This document shows, piece after piece, positions 8,230 through 15,467 of a stretch of DNA of 64,000 nt (its first letter is position 1; each line of letters begins with the position of its first letter). The stretch is from assembly GCA_963817755.1 (NCBI GenBank), contig CAWFPB010000001.1:372001-436000 (forward strand). Reading direction: 5' to 3'. The translations under genes were made by a program, and so were the position numbers. The notes under the pieces are model-generated. The model was not told the origin of the DNA. It ran no database searches and worked only from the letters and a program-made list of their open reading frames with translations. The DNA comes from Oleiagrimonas sp963817755. GTDB taxonomy: Bacteria > Pseudomonadota > Gammaproteobacteria > Xanthomonadales > Rhodanobacteraceae.

Positions 8230-9507
8230 ATGACGGCAGGTGCAATGCAAGCGGGCGCGGGCACGACGCTGCCGGCCACCACGGCGGCGCTGAACACGCG
8301 CATCGGTTTCGTCATCGAACTGGCGCGACGACTGCACCAGTACGGCACCGCGGCACCGCGCCTGGAGGATGCGGTTGGCAGCGCGGCCCTGCGCCTGGGC
8401 GTGCGCGCGGACGTGTGGTCGAGTCCGACCGCCATCATCGTCTCATTTGCTGATCTGGCGCAGGGCGAGGACGCCATCGCCCAGGTCAGCCAGGTCATCC
8501 GCCTGCCGCCCGGCGACGTCAACCTGGCGCGGCTGTGCGAGGTCGATGCCGTGGCCGACGGCGTGACCGAGGGCCGCATGAGCATCGAGGAAGGCGCGGG
8601 GCACCTGCGCCAGATGGCCAAGCCCACCACGCGCATGCAGCAGTTCGGCACGGCCTTCGGCTTCGGCCTGTCGGTGTTCGGTTTCGCCGTGCTGATGCGC
8701 AGTTCCCTGGCCGATGCCATCACCGCCGCGGTGCTGGGCTGGCTGATCGGCCTGCTGATGACCGCCGCCGCGCGCATCCCGCGCCTGGCCCTGGCCGGCG
8801 AGGCGCTGGCCGCCGTGCTGGCCACGGTCGGCGCCAGCCTGGTCAGCCTGTGGATCGTGCCGTTGCACGCCAACGTGGTGGTGCTCTCGGCGCTGATCGT
8901 GCTGGTGCCGGGCATGATGCTGACCACGGCCGTGCGCGAATTGTCCGCACAGCATTTGGCCTCGGGCGTGTCGCGCCTGTTCGGCGCGCTGGCCTCGATG
9001 CTCAAGCTGATCTTCGGCGTCATGGTGGTGTTTGCCGCCAGCAACTGGTTCGGCGTGAAACTACCTGCGGGCACGATGCCGCCCGTGGCCTCGTGGGTGC
9101 AGTGGCCGGCGCTCGTGCTGGGCGCGTTCGGTTTCGCGCTGGTGTTCCAGGCGGCACGTCGCGACTGGTGGCTGGTGGCGCTTGCGGCGACCCTGGGCTA
9201 CCTTTCTGCACGCCTGGCCGGGGACCAGTTCGGTCCCGCCTTCGGTGTGTTCGTGGGCGGTCTGGTGCTGAGCGCACTGAGCAACGCCTATTCGCGTTTC
9301 ATGAACCGTCCGGGCGCGTTGGTGCGCGAGCCGGGCATCATCCTGCTGGTGCCCGGGAGCATCGGCTTCCAGACGCTCAGCTACCTGGCGCAACGCAACG
9401 TGCACAGCGGCACGCAGGCGGCGATCCTCATGGTGACGCTACTGGTGGCGCTGGTCGCGGGGCTGCTGTTCGGCGACCTGCTCATCGTGCCGCGACGCTC
9501 GCTGTAG
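8230..9507 (+). CDS. ThrE/YjjP-YjjB-type threonine/serine exporter family protein
   Basis: This 425-residue inner-membrane protein fuses the two halves of the ThrE family (DUF1212-type and DUF3815-type), as in Corynebacterium ThrE; in E. coli the halves are the separate proteins YjjP and YjjB. Residues 1-125 form the soluble N-terminal domain (FVIELARRLHQYGTAAPRLE), followed by about ten hydrophobic helices with repeated small-residue motifs, including VPGMMLTTAVREL and the late VPGSIGFQTLSYL. The frame could begin at a TTG at 8200, but the ATG at 8230, preceded by GCGGGG and a -10-like box, fits better. Family members export threonine and serine or, for YjjPB, succinate. The real substrate is not decided by sequence. 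Confidence 0.85.
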   Translation: MTAGAMQAGAGTTLPATTAALNTRIGFVIELARRLHQYGTAAPRLEDAVGSAALRLGVRADVWSSPTAIIVSFADLAQGEDAIAQVSQVIRLPPGDVNLARLCEVDAVADGVTEGRMSIEEGAGHLRQMAKPTTRMQQFGTAFGFGLSVFGFAVLMRSSLADAITAAVLGWLIGLLMTAAARIPRLALAGEALAAVLATVGASLVSLWIVPLHANVVVLSALIVLVPGMMLTTAVRELSAQHLASGVSRLFGALASMLKLIFGVMVVFAASNWFGVKLPAGTMPPVASWVQWPALVLGAFGFALVFQAARRDWWLVALAATLGYLSARLAGDQFGPAFGVFVGGLVLSALSNAYSRFMNRPGALVREPGIILLVPGSIGFQTLSYLAQRNVHSGTQAAILMVTLLVALVAGLLFGDLLIVPRRSL

Positions 9508-9910
9508 CCGGGAGTCCGCGAAAAGGCCTGGTTCTTCCGATGCGGCATGCGGTCGTGGTCGAGGCCGTCGGACTGGACAGACAGAGGTCAACTGTCCCCG
9601 GCGAATGCGGTCCGATCACGCGTACTCGCGAGATTATTCCCGGACGGGTTCGAGTCCAGGCGGGATTGCCCTGTACGCAAATACCGAAGGTCCTGCTTGT
9701 GCCAATGAGATGACCATGACGCATGGTGGACAGGTATTTGCCGAACTCCACGGAACCGGGCGTCGTCCGGCAGGGCCGAGGTATCGTCCTCGAGCGCAAG
9801 ACCCGTTCGGCACGGCGGAGTTTCGATCGACTTCCGTGCGTGATTGCCGGATGCCCGGTCGTTCGGTGCGCCGTGCATCGGGAAATGCGGCGGGTGCTGC
9901 ACGCGAATAA
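9508..9910. other. Intergenic stretch without a recognisable gene
   Basis: About 400 bp between the exporter stop and the H-NS terminator hairpin. Overlapping open frames exist on both strands but none resembles a known protein, has a good ribosome-binding site or shows the codon bias of its neighbours. A segment near 9642-9660 looks like a tRNA T-arm, but no matching acceptor or anticodon stem is present. Confidence 0.5.
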
Positions 9911-9937
9911 AAAAACGCCGGCATAGCCGGCGTTTTT
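9911..9937. terminator. Rho-independent (bidirectional) terminator of the H-NS gene
   Basis: A perfect 12-bp stem (9911-9922 pairing with 9926-9937) encloses a 3-nt ATA loop. The stem is flanked by runs of A on one side and T on the other, so it can stop transcription in both directions. It lies 36 bp after the H-NS stop codon on the minus strand. Confidence 0.9.
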
Positions 9938-9972
9938 GCTTGCGTTGCTGCCACGATGGCAAGCCATCGCGA

Positions 9973-10302
9973 TTACTTGATCAGGAGGTCCTTTTCCTTC
10001 TTGCCGGCCTTGAGGGCGGCATTGAACCAGCGCGGGCGCTTGCCGCGGCCGGACCAGGTCTGGGACGGATCCTCGGGGTTGCGGTACTTCGGCGCCACCT
10101 TGCTTGCAGTGCGGCGTGTACGGCTCTTGCCGCGGCCACCAAAAACGTCTTCGACGGCAAAGCCCTCGTCCTTGATCAGCTTGGTAACGCGATCACGAAG
10201 CTTGGCCAGCTTTTCCTTTTCGATTTCAATCTTGCGCTGCTCGGCCTTGGTGATGAGATCGTTGAGCTGGTTCTGGTTCAGTTTCTTGAGGTCGACGGCC
10301 AT
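9973..10302 (-). CDS. H-NS family nucleoid-associated protein
   Basis: This is a 109-residue histone-like nucleoid structuring protein. Residues 5-48 are a charged helical coiled coil for dimerisation (KAEQRKIEIEKEKLAKLRDR). A basic linker (GRGKSRTRRTASK) follows, then the DNA-binding domain at about 74-94 with YRNPEDPSQTW and the SGRGKRPRWF core, the variant of the H-NS QGR hook common in Burkholderia and Xanthomonas proteins. The ATG at 10302 is preceded by CGGAG, so an upstream extension is rejected. Expected role: silencing of AT-rich and foreign genes. An inverted repeat upstream may serve autoregulation. Confidence 0.93.
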   Translation of the reverse strand: MAVDLKKLNQNQLNDLITKAEQRKIEIEKEKLAKLRDRVTKLIKDEGFAVEDVFGGRGKSRTRRTASKVAPKYRNPEDPSQTWSGRGKRPRWFNAALKAGKKEKDLLIK

Positions 10303-10363
10303 TGAATAACTCCGATTAATGGGTAGGAACGGACAAAATGGCTGCAAGCAGCCCATGAGGCGG

Positions 10364-10395
10364 GCACGATTTTGCCGTAATCGTGCATTAAATGC
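10364..10395. promoter_or_regulatory. Two adjacent dyad symmetries upstream of the H-NS gene
   Basis: GCACGATT (10364-10371) and AATCGTGC (10379-10386) form a perfect 8-bp inverted repeat with a 7-nt spacer. GCATT-A-AATGC (10385-10395) is a second perfect dyad overlapping its end. They lie 62-93 bp before the H-NS start codon in a locally AT-rich stretch. They could be an operator or an mRNA leader hairpin. The symmetry is seen directly; a function is only inferred. Confidence 0.4.
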
Positions 10396-10553
10396 AAAAT
10401 GGTGGTTTATGTCCCGGACAAGTACGACCGGATTATCCGGCCATCCTCTGACCGGGGATGCACGAATTGATTAATGGATGCATGAACCCCGGTTTTCCCG
10501 ATCGTTGCAGATCAGAATATACGCCGTTCGACCGATCTATTATCTGCACGGGT

Positions 10554-12254
10554 TCACCCGGTCAGTATGTCCAGCAATTGCGCATGGTCGAGGGCGCGGT
10601 TTTCGTCTTGGTCCCTGCGCCGGTATTCATAGGTGCCGGCGTCGAGTCCGCGATCGCTGACCACGACCCGATGCGGAATGCCGATCAGTTCCATGTCGGC
10701 GAACATCGGACCCGGGCGAAGCCCACGGTCGTCCAGCAGTACGTCAATGCCGCGCTCGCGAAGCTCTTCGTACAGTGCGGAAGCGGCTTCCTGGGCGCGG
10801 GTGCCCTGGCGCGACCCGATCACGCAGATGGCCACCTGCCAGGGCGCCATCGGTTCGGGCCAGACGATGCCGCGTTCGTCGTGGTTCTGCTCGATGGCTG
10901 CGGCGACGATGCGACTGACGCCGACGCCGTAGCAGCCCATCAGCATGCTGCGTGCCTTGCCGCTCTCGTCGAGCACGGTGGCCCCCATGGACTCGGCGTA
11001 GCGGCCGCCGAGCTGGAATACGTGGCCGACCTCGATGCCCCGCGCAATGTGGAGCTGGCCCTGGCCCTCCGGGGAAGGGTCGCCCTCGACCACCTTGCGC
11101 AGGTCGGCGGTGCGCGTGATGCGTGCATCGCGTTCCCAGTTGGCGCCGGTGTAGTGGGTATCGGCGGCATTGCCCCCGCATACGAAGTCGGACAGCACCG
11201 CGGCACTGCGGTCGACGATCACCGGGATGCCTTCGGGCAGGCCGACCGGACCGATGAAGCCGGGCCGGGTACCAGTCGCCTCGAGGATCTCGGCCTCGCT
11301 GGCCAGTTCGGAACTGCCGGGCAGCTCCTCGAGCTTGGCGGCCTTGATCTCGTTGATCTCGTGGTCGCCGCGCAGGCAAAGTGCCACCAGTCCGTCGGCG
11401 CCGCGCACCAGGATGGTTTTCACACATTGTGCGGGGTCGACTTCAAGAAAGTCGGCCACGTCCTCGATGGTCTTCTTGGCCGGCGTATCCACGCGGGCCA
11501 GATCGGCGGACGGCGCCGCGCGTTGCATTGGCGGCGCCAGCGCCTCGGCCAGTTCCACGTTGGCGGCATAGTCGGACCCGTCGCTCCAGGCGATGGCGTC
11601 CTCGCCGGATGCGGCCAGCACCTGGAACTCGTGGCTGGCGTTGCCGCCGATGGCGCCGGTGTCGGCCTGCACGGCGCGGAAGCGCAGGCCCAGGCGCGTG
11701 AAGATCTGCGCGTAGGCCTGGTACATCACCTTGTAGGTTTCATCCAGCGACTCGGGCGTCAGGTGGAAGGAATAGGCATCCTTCATCATGAACTCGCGTG
11801 CCCGCATCACGCCGAATCGGGGGCGGATCTCGTCGCGGAACTTGGTCTGGATCTGGTAGAAGTTGACCGGAAGCTGCTTGTAGCTCCTCAATTCGGTACG
11901 CGCGAAGTCGGTGATGACTTCCTCGTGCGTGGGGCCGTAGCAGTATTCCTGGTCCTTGCGGTCGCGAATCTTCAGCAGCTGCCCGCCGAATTTCTCCCAG
12001 CGCCCGGTTTCCTCCCACAGTTCGCGTGGCTGGATCGAGGGCATCAGCATCTCGATGGCGCCGGCGCGGTCCATTTCCTCGCGCACCACGGTCTCGACCT
12101 TGCGCAGCACGCGCAGGCCCAGCGGGGTCCAGGTGTAGATGCCGGCGGCAAGCTTGCGCAGCATGCCGGCACGCAGCATCAGGCGATGGCTGGCGATCTC
12201 CGCGTCGGCGGGAACTTCCTTGACGGTAGCGAGGTGGAACTGGCTCAGGCGCAT
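10554..12254 (-). CDS. proS: Prolyl-tRNA synthetase
   Basis: This 566-residue cytoplasmic enzyme charges tRNA-Pro with proline using ATP. It is the bacterial class II form. Motif 2 lies in the FRDEIRPRFGVMRAREF region and motif 3 in the MGCYGVGVSRIVAAAIEQ region. An inserted YbaK-like editing domain (about 230-390, GDHEINEIKAAKLEEL and FVCGGN) hydrolyses mischarged Ala-tRNA-Pro. The C-terminal anticodon-binding domain starts near 470. Length and start (MRLSQFHLATVKEVPADAEI) agree with the family. The gene stands alone between H-NS and a DUF4124 gene on the same strand. Confidence 0.97.
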   Translation of the reverse strand: MRLSQFHLATVKEVPADAEIASHRLMLRAGMLRKLAAGIYTWTPLGLRVLRKVETVVREEMDRAGAIEMLMPSIQPRELWEETGRWEKFGGQLLKIRDRKDQEYCYGPTHEEVITDFARTELRSYKQLPVNFYQIQTKFRDEIRPRFGVMRAREFMMKDAYSFHLTPESLDETYKVMYQAYAQIFTRLGLRFRAVQADTGAIGGNASHEFQVLAASGEDAIAWSDGSDYAANVELAEALAPPMQRAAPSADLARVDTPAKKTIEDVADFLEVDPAQCVKTILVRGADGLVALCLRGDHEINEIKAAKLEELPGSSELASEAEILEATGTRPGFIGPVGLPEGIPVIVDRSAAVLSDFVCGGNAADTHYTGANWERDARITRTADLRKVVEGDPSPEGQGQLHIARGIEVGHVFQLGGRYAESMGATVLDESGKARSMLMGCYGVGVSRIVAAAIEQNHDERGIVWPEPMAPWQVAICVIGSRQGTRAQEAASALYEELRERGIDVLLDDRGLRPGPMFADMELIGIPHRVVVSDRGLDAGTYEYRRRDQDENRALDHAQLLDILTG

Positions 12255-12429
12255 GCGATCGGTCCGGGTCTGGGGAGTTTCCTGTCTTCGGGAACTCCCG
12301 AAACGCCCGGCCGGTTCGCTTCCCGGGGCACGGCGTGCGTGCGCAAGCGGTCGCGGCCCGGCCAGGTCAGGCTGAACGGCCGATTATAGCGGCCGTCCGG
12401 CCTCCTGTGGCAGGCCGGGCGTATGCGTC

Positions 12430-12873
12430 CTATTTGCCGTTGCAGTAGGCGTTGTAACGCTGCTGTTGTTGCTTGAGCTGCTGGGCGCGGACCTGGTCGT
12501 TGACCTGGGTGGTTTTGCCGTCGTTGCCCATGCGCTGCAGCGACTGGTTGGACTGGAGCAGGGCGATGTTGGACTTCAGCTGGGCACAGAAACGCTTCAG
12601 CTGGGCCGAGCGTCCGTTCTGGGCGCCGTCCTGGGCGTTCGTCGCATCGCCATTGTCGCCCTGGGGCCGGTCGGGCGTGGATGTGCGCGGCTGGTCGGCA
12701 TCGGCACGGGTGTGGATGCTCTGGTACTTGACCCCTTGCGGAGGCGGCATTTGAGAGAAATGCGTGGTGCCGTTGGCGTCCTTCCACTTGTAGACCTGTG
12801 CGCTGGCGGACATCGGCAGCATCAGCGCCAGAACGGCGAGCATGATGAGCAGGGTGGGCAGCGTGCCTCGCAT
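12430..12873 (-). CDS. DUF4124 domain-containing exported protein
   Basis: This is a 147-residue secreted protein. The ATG at 12873 has GGAGAA just upstream. Residues 1-24 are a signal peptide (LLIMLAVLALMLPMSASA). A DUF4124 domain follows directly (QVYKWKDANGTTHFSQMPPP), a short beta motif found at the N-terminus of many gammaproteobacterial envelope proteins. The rest is polar and low in complexity, rich in Gln near the C-terminus (LKQQQQRYNAYC), with two cysteines (in RFCAQ and YCNGK) that could form a disulphide. The function is unknown. It is divergent from pssA. Confidence 0.85.
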   Translation of the reverse strand: MRGTLPTLLIMLAVLALMLPMSASAQVYKWKDANGTTHFSQMPPPQGVKYQSIHTRADADQPRTSTPDRPQGDNGDATNAQDGAQNGRSAQLKRFCAQLKSNIALLQSNQSLQRMGNDGKTTQVNDQVRAQQLKQQQQRYNAYCNGK

Positions 12874-13153
12874 GTTGGTTCTCCATCCGGATGGTGGCGC
12901 CGGGCGTAGATCCGCGGTCCCGACTGGCGACATGGTACGCACAGGCGATGCGCCGGGGAAAGTGCATGCATGCGGCCATCCTCGCCGAATGTGAGCCGTG
13001 ACACCCCTGGACCGGCCCTTCTGGCCGGGGCTGAGGACCACGTCACGCCGGCGAGCGATACCGCTGCCTATCGCGATGCCCGAACGGGTCCGAGTGCATC
13101 GTCGTGATGGTTTACACTCTGCCAAATGCCGACAACGGAGTAGAACCAAGCGC

Positions 13154-13948
13154 ATGAGCGACACCCCGCACGACCGCCGGCCCAGGCGCCGCGGCATCTA
13201 CCTGCTGCCGAACCTGTTCACCACCGGGGCGATGTTTTCCGGCTTCTACGCCATCATCGCCGGCATCGGCGAGCACTTCGCCTCGGCCGCCATTGCCGTG
13301 TTCATCGCTGCCCTGCTGGACAGCATGGACGGGCGCGTGGCGCGCCTGACCGGCACCCAGAGCGATTTCGGCGTGCAGTACGACTCGCTGTCGGATCTGG
13401 TCAGTTTCGGCCTGGCACCAGCGCTGGTGATGTACACCTGGTCGCTGTCGGCCTTGCGCGACTACGGTCCTGTCTGGGGCAAGATCGGTTGGGCCGCGGC
13501 CTTCATCTACGCCGCCTGCGGCGCGCTTCGCCTGGCGCGCTTCAACACCCAGGCCGGCGTTGCAGACAAGCGCTATTTCCAGGGGCTGGCCAGTCCGGCG
13601 GCGGCCGGGTTGTGCATGTCCTTCGTGTGGAGCATGCACAAGGACGGTTTCAGCGGCCAGGAACTGGCCTTCGTCACGCCCGGATTGATCGTGTTGGCCG
13701 GGCTGCTGATGGTCAGCCGCGTGCGCTACTTCAGCTTCAAGGCCTGGCCGCAGCAGGACCGCGTGCCGTTCCTGTGGATCATCACCGCGGTGCTGATCAT
13801 CGTGCTGTTGGTGATTGATCCGCCCCACGTGCTGCTGGCGACCTTCGGGCTGTACGTGCTGTCCGGTCCCGTCATCACGTTGTGGGGCATCCTGCGGCGC
13901 CGTCGCAACAAGCGCACCCGGCGCGGCGGCGAGCCACCGGCGGCCTGA
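13154..13948 (+). CDS. pssA: CDP-diacylglycerol-serine O-phosphatidyltransferase
   Basis: This is a 264-residue integral membrane enzyme of the CDP-alcohol phosphatidyltransferase family. It joins CDP-diacylglycerol and L-serine to make phosphatidylserine, the precursor of phosphatidylethanolamine. The full family signature DG-x2-AR-x8-G-x3-D-x3-D is present, from DGRVAR to DSLSD. Seven or eight hydrophobic helices are visible. This is the type I (Bacillus-like) enzyme, not the E. coli soluble type II. The N-terminus begins with a basic stretch (RRPRRRGIYLLPNLFTTG). The ATG at 13154 has CGGAG 13 bp upstream, a little far. The next gene follows after 11 bp. Confidence 0.93.
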   Translation: MSDTPHDRRPRRRGIYLLPNLFTTGAMFSGFYAIIAGIGEHFASAAIAVFIAALLDSMDGRVARLTGTQSDFGVQYDSLSDLVSFGLAPALVMYTWSLSALRDYGPVWGKIGWAAAFIYAACGALRLARFNTQAGVADKRYFQGLASPAAAGLCMSFVWSMHKDGFSGQELAFVTPGLIVLAGLLMVSRVRYFSFKAWPQQDRVPFLWIITAVLIIVLLVIDPPHVLLATFGLYVLSGPVITLWGILRRRRNKRTRRGGEPPAA

Positions 13949-13959
13949 GTTCGCAGACC

Positions 13960-14439
13960 ATGACGGCACCGTCCACCCTTCGCGATCGCCGGCTGCATGC
14001 GCTCGGGGTGACGCCGTACGTCCTGCGCGGACGCCGGCCTGCCGACGTGACAGATGCAGTCGAAGCGCCTGTCGAAGCGTCGACCGGAGCGGCATCCTCC
14101 GCAGTGCTGCCGTGCACGCTACTGCTCCCGGCCACGTGCACGCCGCGCGAGCTGGATCGCATCGGCCGGATACTGCATGCCTTCGGCGCCGACTTCGCGC
14201 GTGCACCGCGGGTGCAGGTTCCGGCCGGTGGGCTGCGCGAGGCGCCGCCGTCGGCGCGTGCCTACCTGGCGTTTGGCGAGGCCCAGGCTCGCGCGCTGGG
14301 CCAGATGCTCAGTGCTGCCGCCATGCGCGACGCCGAAGTGGTGCTGCTGGATGCACCCGGCGCGCTGGGGCAGGGCGCCGCCAAGCAGCGCCTGTGGCTG
14401 GCGATGAAGGCCTTGCAGCGCCGTCTCCGGGAGTCCTGA
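13960..14439 (+). CDS. holD: Probable DNA polymerase III psi subunit (HolD)
   Basis: This 159-residue protein directly precedes rimI. In E. coli holD and rimI are also adjacent and overlapping. The N-terminus reads RDRRLHALGVTPYVLRGR, which matches in position and character the HolD N-terminal segment (LQQLGITQWSLRRP), the part that contacts the chi subunit HolC. The middle has a beta-rich segment (VLPCTLLLPAT) and the C-terminus ends in a basic helix (KQRLWLAMKALQRRLRES). HolD is poorly conserved, so overall similarity is low and the call rests on the N-terminal motif plus synteny. Expected role: link between the clamp loader and SSB through chi. Confidence 0.65.
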   Translation: MTAPSTLRDRRLHALGVTPYVLRGRRPADVTDAVEAPVEASTGAASSAVLPCTLLLPATCTPRELDRIGRILHAFGADFARAPRVQVPAGGLREAPPSARAYLAFGEAQARALGQMLSAAAMRDAEVVLLDAPGALGQGAAKQRLWLAMKALQRRLRES

Positions 14440-14494
14440 GACAACTCGCCCGGAAACACTGGGCAGGCCGGCCCGGGCATCGCATAATCTGCCC

Positions 14495-14977
14495 ATGGTC
14501 GCCGTTGTCGCTCCCAGCCTCCCGCGCATCCGCATGATGCGGCGCGAGGATCTCCCCGAAGTCGCCCGCATCGAGCAGGTGGCCTACGAATTCCCGTGGA
14601 GCCCGGGGATCTTCCGCGACTGCATGAAGGCCGGCCACGCCTGCTGGGTGCTGGCCTGGCCCGAAGAGGTGGTCGGCTACGGCATCCTGTCGGCGGCCGC
14701 GGGCGAGGCGCACGTGCTGAACCTGTGCGTCAATCCCGACTATCAGGGGGGCGGGCACGGCCGCCGCCTGCTGAAGCGGCTGCTGGACCTGGCGCGCTGG
14801 CATGGCGCGACGCGGGTCTACCTGGAGGTGCGCCCGTCCAACGTGGCCGCGCACAAGCTCTATCTGAGCGAGGATTTCGCCGAGATCGGCCGTCGCCCGC
14901 GCTATTACCCGGCTGCGCAGGGGCGCGAGGACGCCATCGTGATGATGCACAAGCTGGCGCCCGAGCAGGTGGATTGA
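14495..14977 (+). CDS. rimI: Ribosomal protein S18-alanine N-acetyltransferase
   Basis: This is a 160-residue GNAT-family acetyltransferase that acetylates the N-terminal alanine of ribosomal protein S18. The acetyl-CoA site is visible as VNPDYQGGGHGRRLL (motif A, Q-x-x-G-x-G/H pattern). Substrate-side motifs include FPWSPGIFRDCM near the N-terminus and the typical late EVRPSNVAAHKLYLSEDFAEIGRR, split here as EVRPSNVAAHKLY and GRRPRYY. It is about ten residues longer at the N-terminus than E. coli RimI. It lies 55 bp after the holD candidate and is followed by a heptamer repeat. Confidence 0.93.
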   Translation: MVAVVAPSLPRIRMMRREDLPEVARIEQVAYEFPWSPGIFRDCMKAGHACWVLAWPEEVVGYGILSAAAGEAHVLNLCVNPDYQGGGHGRRLLKRLLDLARWHGATRVYLEVRPSNVAAHKLYLSEDFAEIGRRPRYYPAAQGREDAIVMMHKLAPEQVD

Positions 14978-15011
14978 AGCGGGGCTCGGTCCCCGGAACC
15001 CGGAACCGGCC

Positions 15012-15045
15012 GGGACTCGGGACTCGGGACTCGGGACTCGGGACT
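15012..15045. repeat. GGGACTC heptamer tandem repeat (4.9 copies)
   Basis: Four exact GGGACTC units (15012-15039) and a partial fifth lie between the convergent rimI and DksA-type genes. Related arrays occur at 16324-16351 (inside valS) and at 30504-30538 and 30627-30654 (between pilT and pilU), so this is a dispersed family. The position after rimI may allow a termination role, but no poly-T follows. Confidence 0.9.
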
Positions 15046-15110
15046 GCCTCGGGTCCGTAAGTGCGGACTTCGTCCGCCATGGCGGAGAGATTCCGCCCCA
15101 CGAAGGGATC

Positions 15111-15467
15111 TCAGGCGCGTCGGTGGCCCGGGTTTTCGCGGGCCGAGGCACAGGCCAGGCAAAGGTCGATCGCCGGGTCCATGCGCAGGCGGGCCTCGGC
15201 GATGGGTTCGCCGCATGCAATGCATTCGCCGTAGCTTCCGTCCTCGACGCGGCGCAGGGCCGCCTCGATGCGCTTGAGTGTCTGCTGGCGCCGGCGCTGT
15301 TCGGCCAGGGCCATCTGCTGCTGCTGCATCGCGTCCATGCGCGAGAGGCGGCCGACGGCGGCCTGGTCCAGTGCCACCGGGGCCCGTGCATCGGCCGAGC
15401 CGGCGTCCTCGGCCTGCAGACGCTGGCGCAGGTCGAACAGCTGCCGGCGGGCCGCATCGAGGTCCAT
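15111..15467 (-). CDS. DksA/TraR-type C4 zinc-finger protein
   Basis: This is a 118-residue protein of the DksA/TraR family. Residues 40-75 are a charged coiled-coil helix (MDAMQQQQMALAEQRRRQQ). The zinc finger uses C82 and C85 (ECIACGEPI) and C103 and C106 (CLAC), all four present. It is shorter than true DksA (about 150 residues) and resembles the short paralogues. Binding in the RNA polymerase secondary channel is the usual family role, but effects of this member are unknown. Its ATG overlaps the valS stop codon (TGATG), so it is probably translationally coupled to valS. Confidence 0.88.
   Translation of the reverse strand: MDLDAARRQLFDLRQRLQAEDAGSADARAPVALDQAAVGRLSRMDAMQQQQMALAEQRRRQQTLKRIEAALRRVEDGSYGECIACGEPIAEARLRMDPAIDLCLACASARENPGHRRA

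Noticed and set aside
6649..8337. A 562-codon minus-strand frame opposite the histidine kinase
   Set aside because: Antisense shadow of a conserved kinase; no start signal or domain.
9642..9660. tRNA gene
   Set aside because: Only a T-loop-like segment is present; acceptor, D and anticodon stems cannot be formed.
10458..12389. A 643-codon plus-strand frame opposite proS
   Set aside because: proS is unambiguous; this frame is His/Gly/Leu-rich and without domain.
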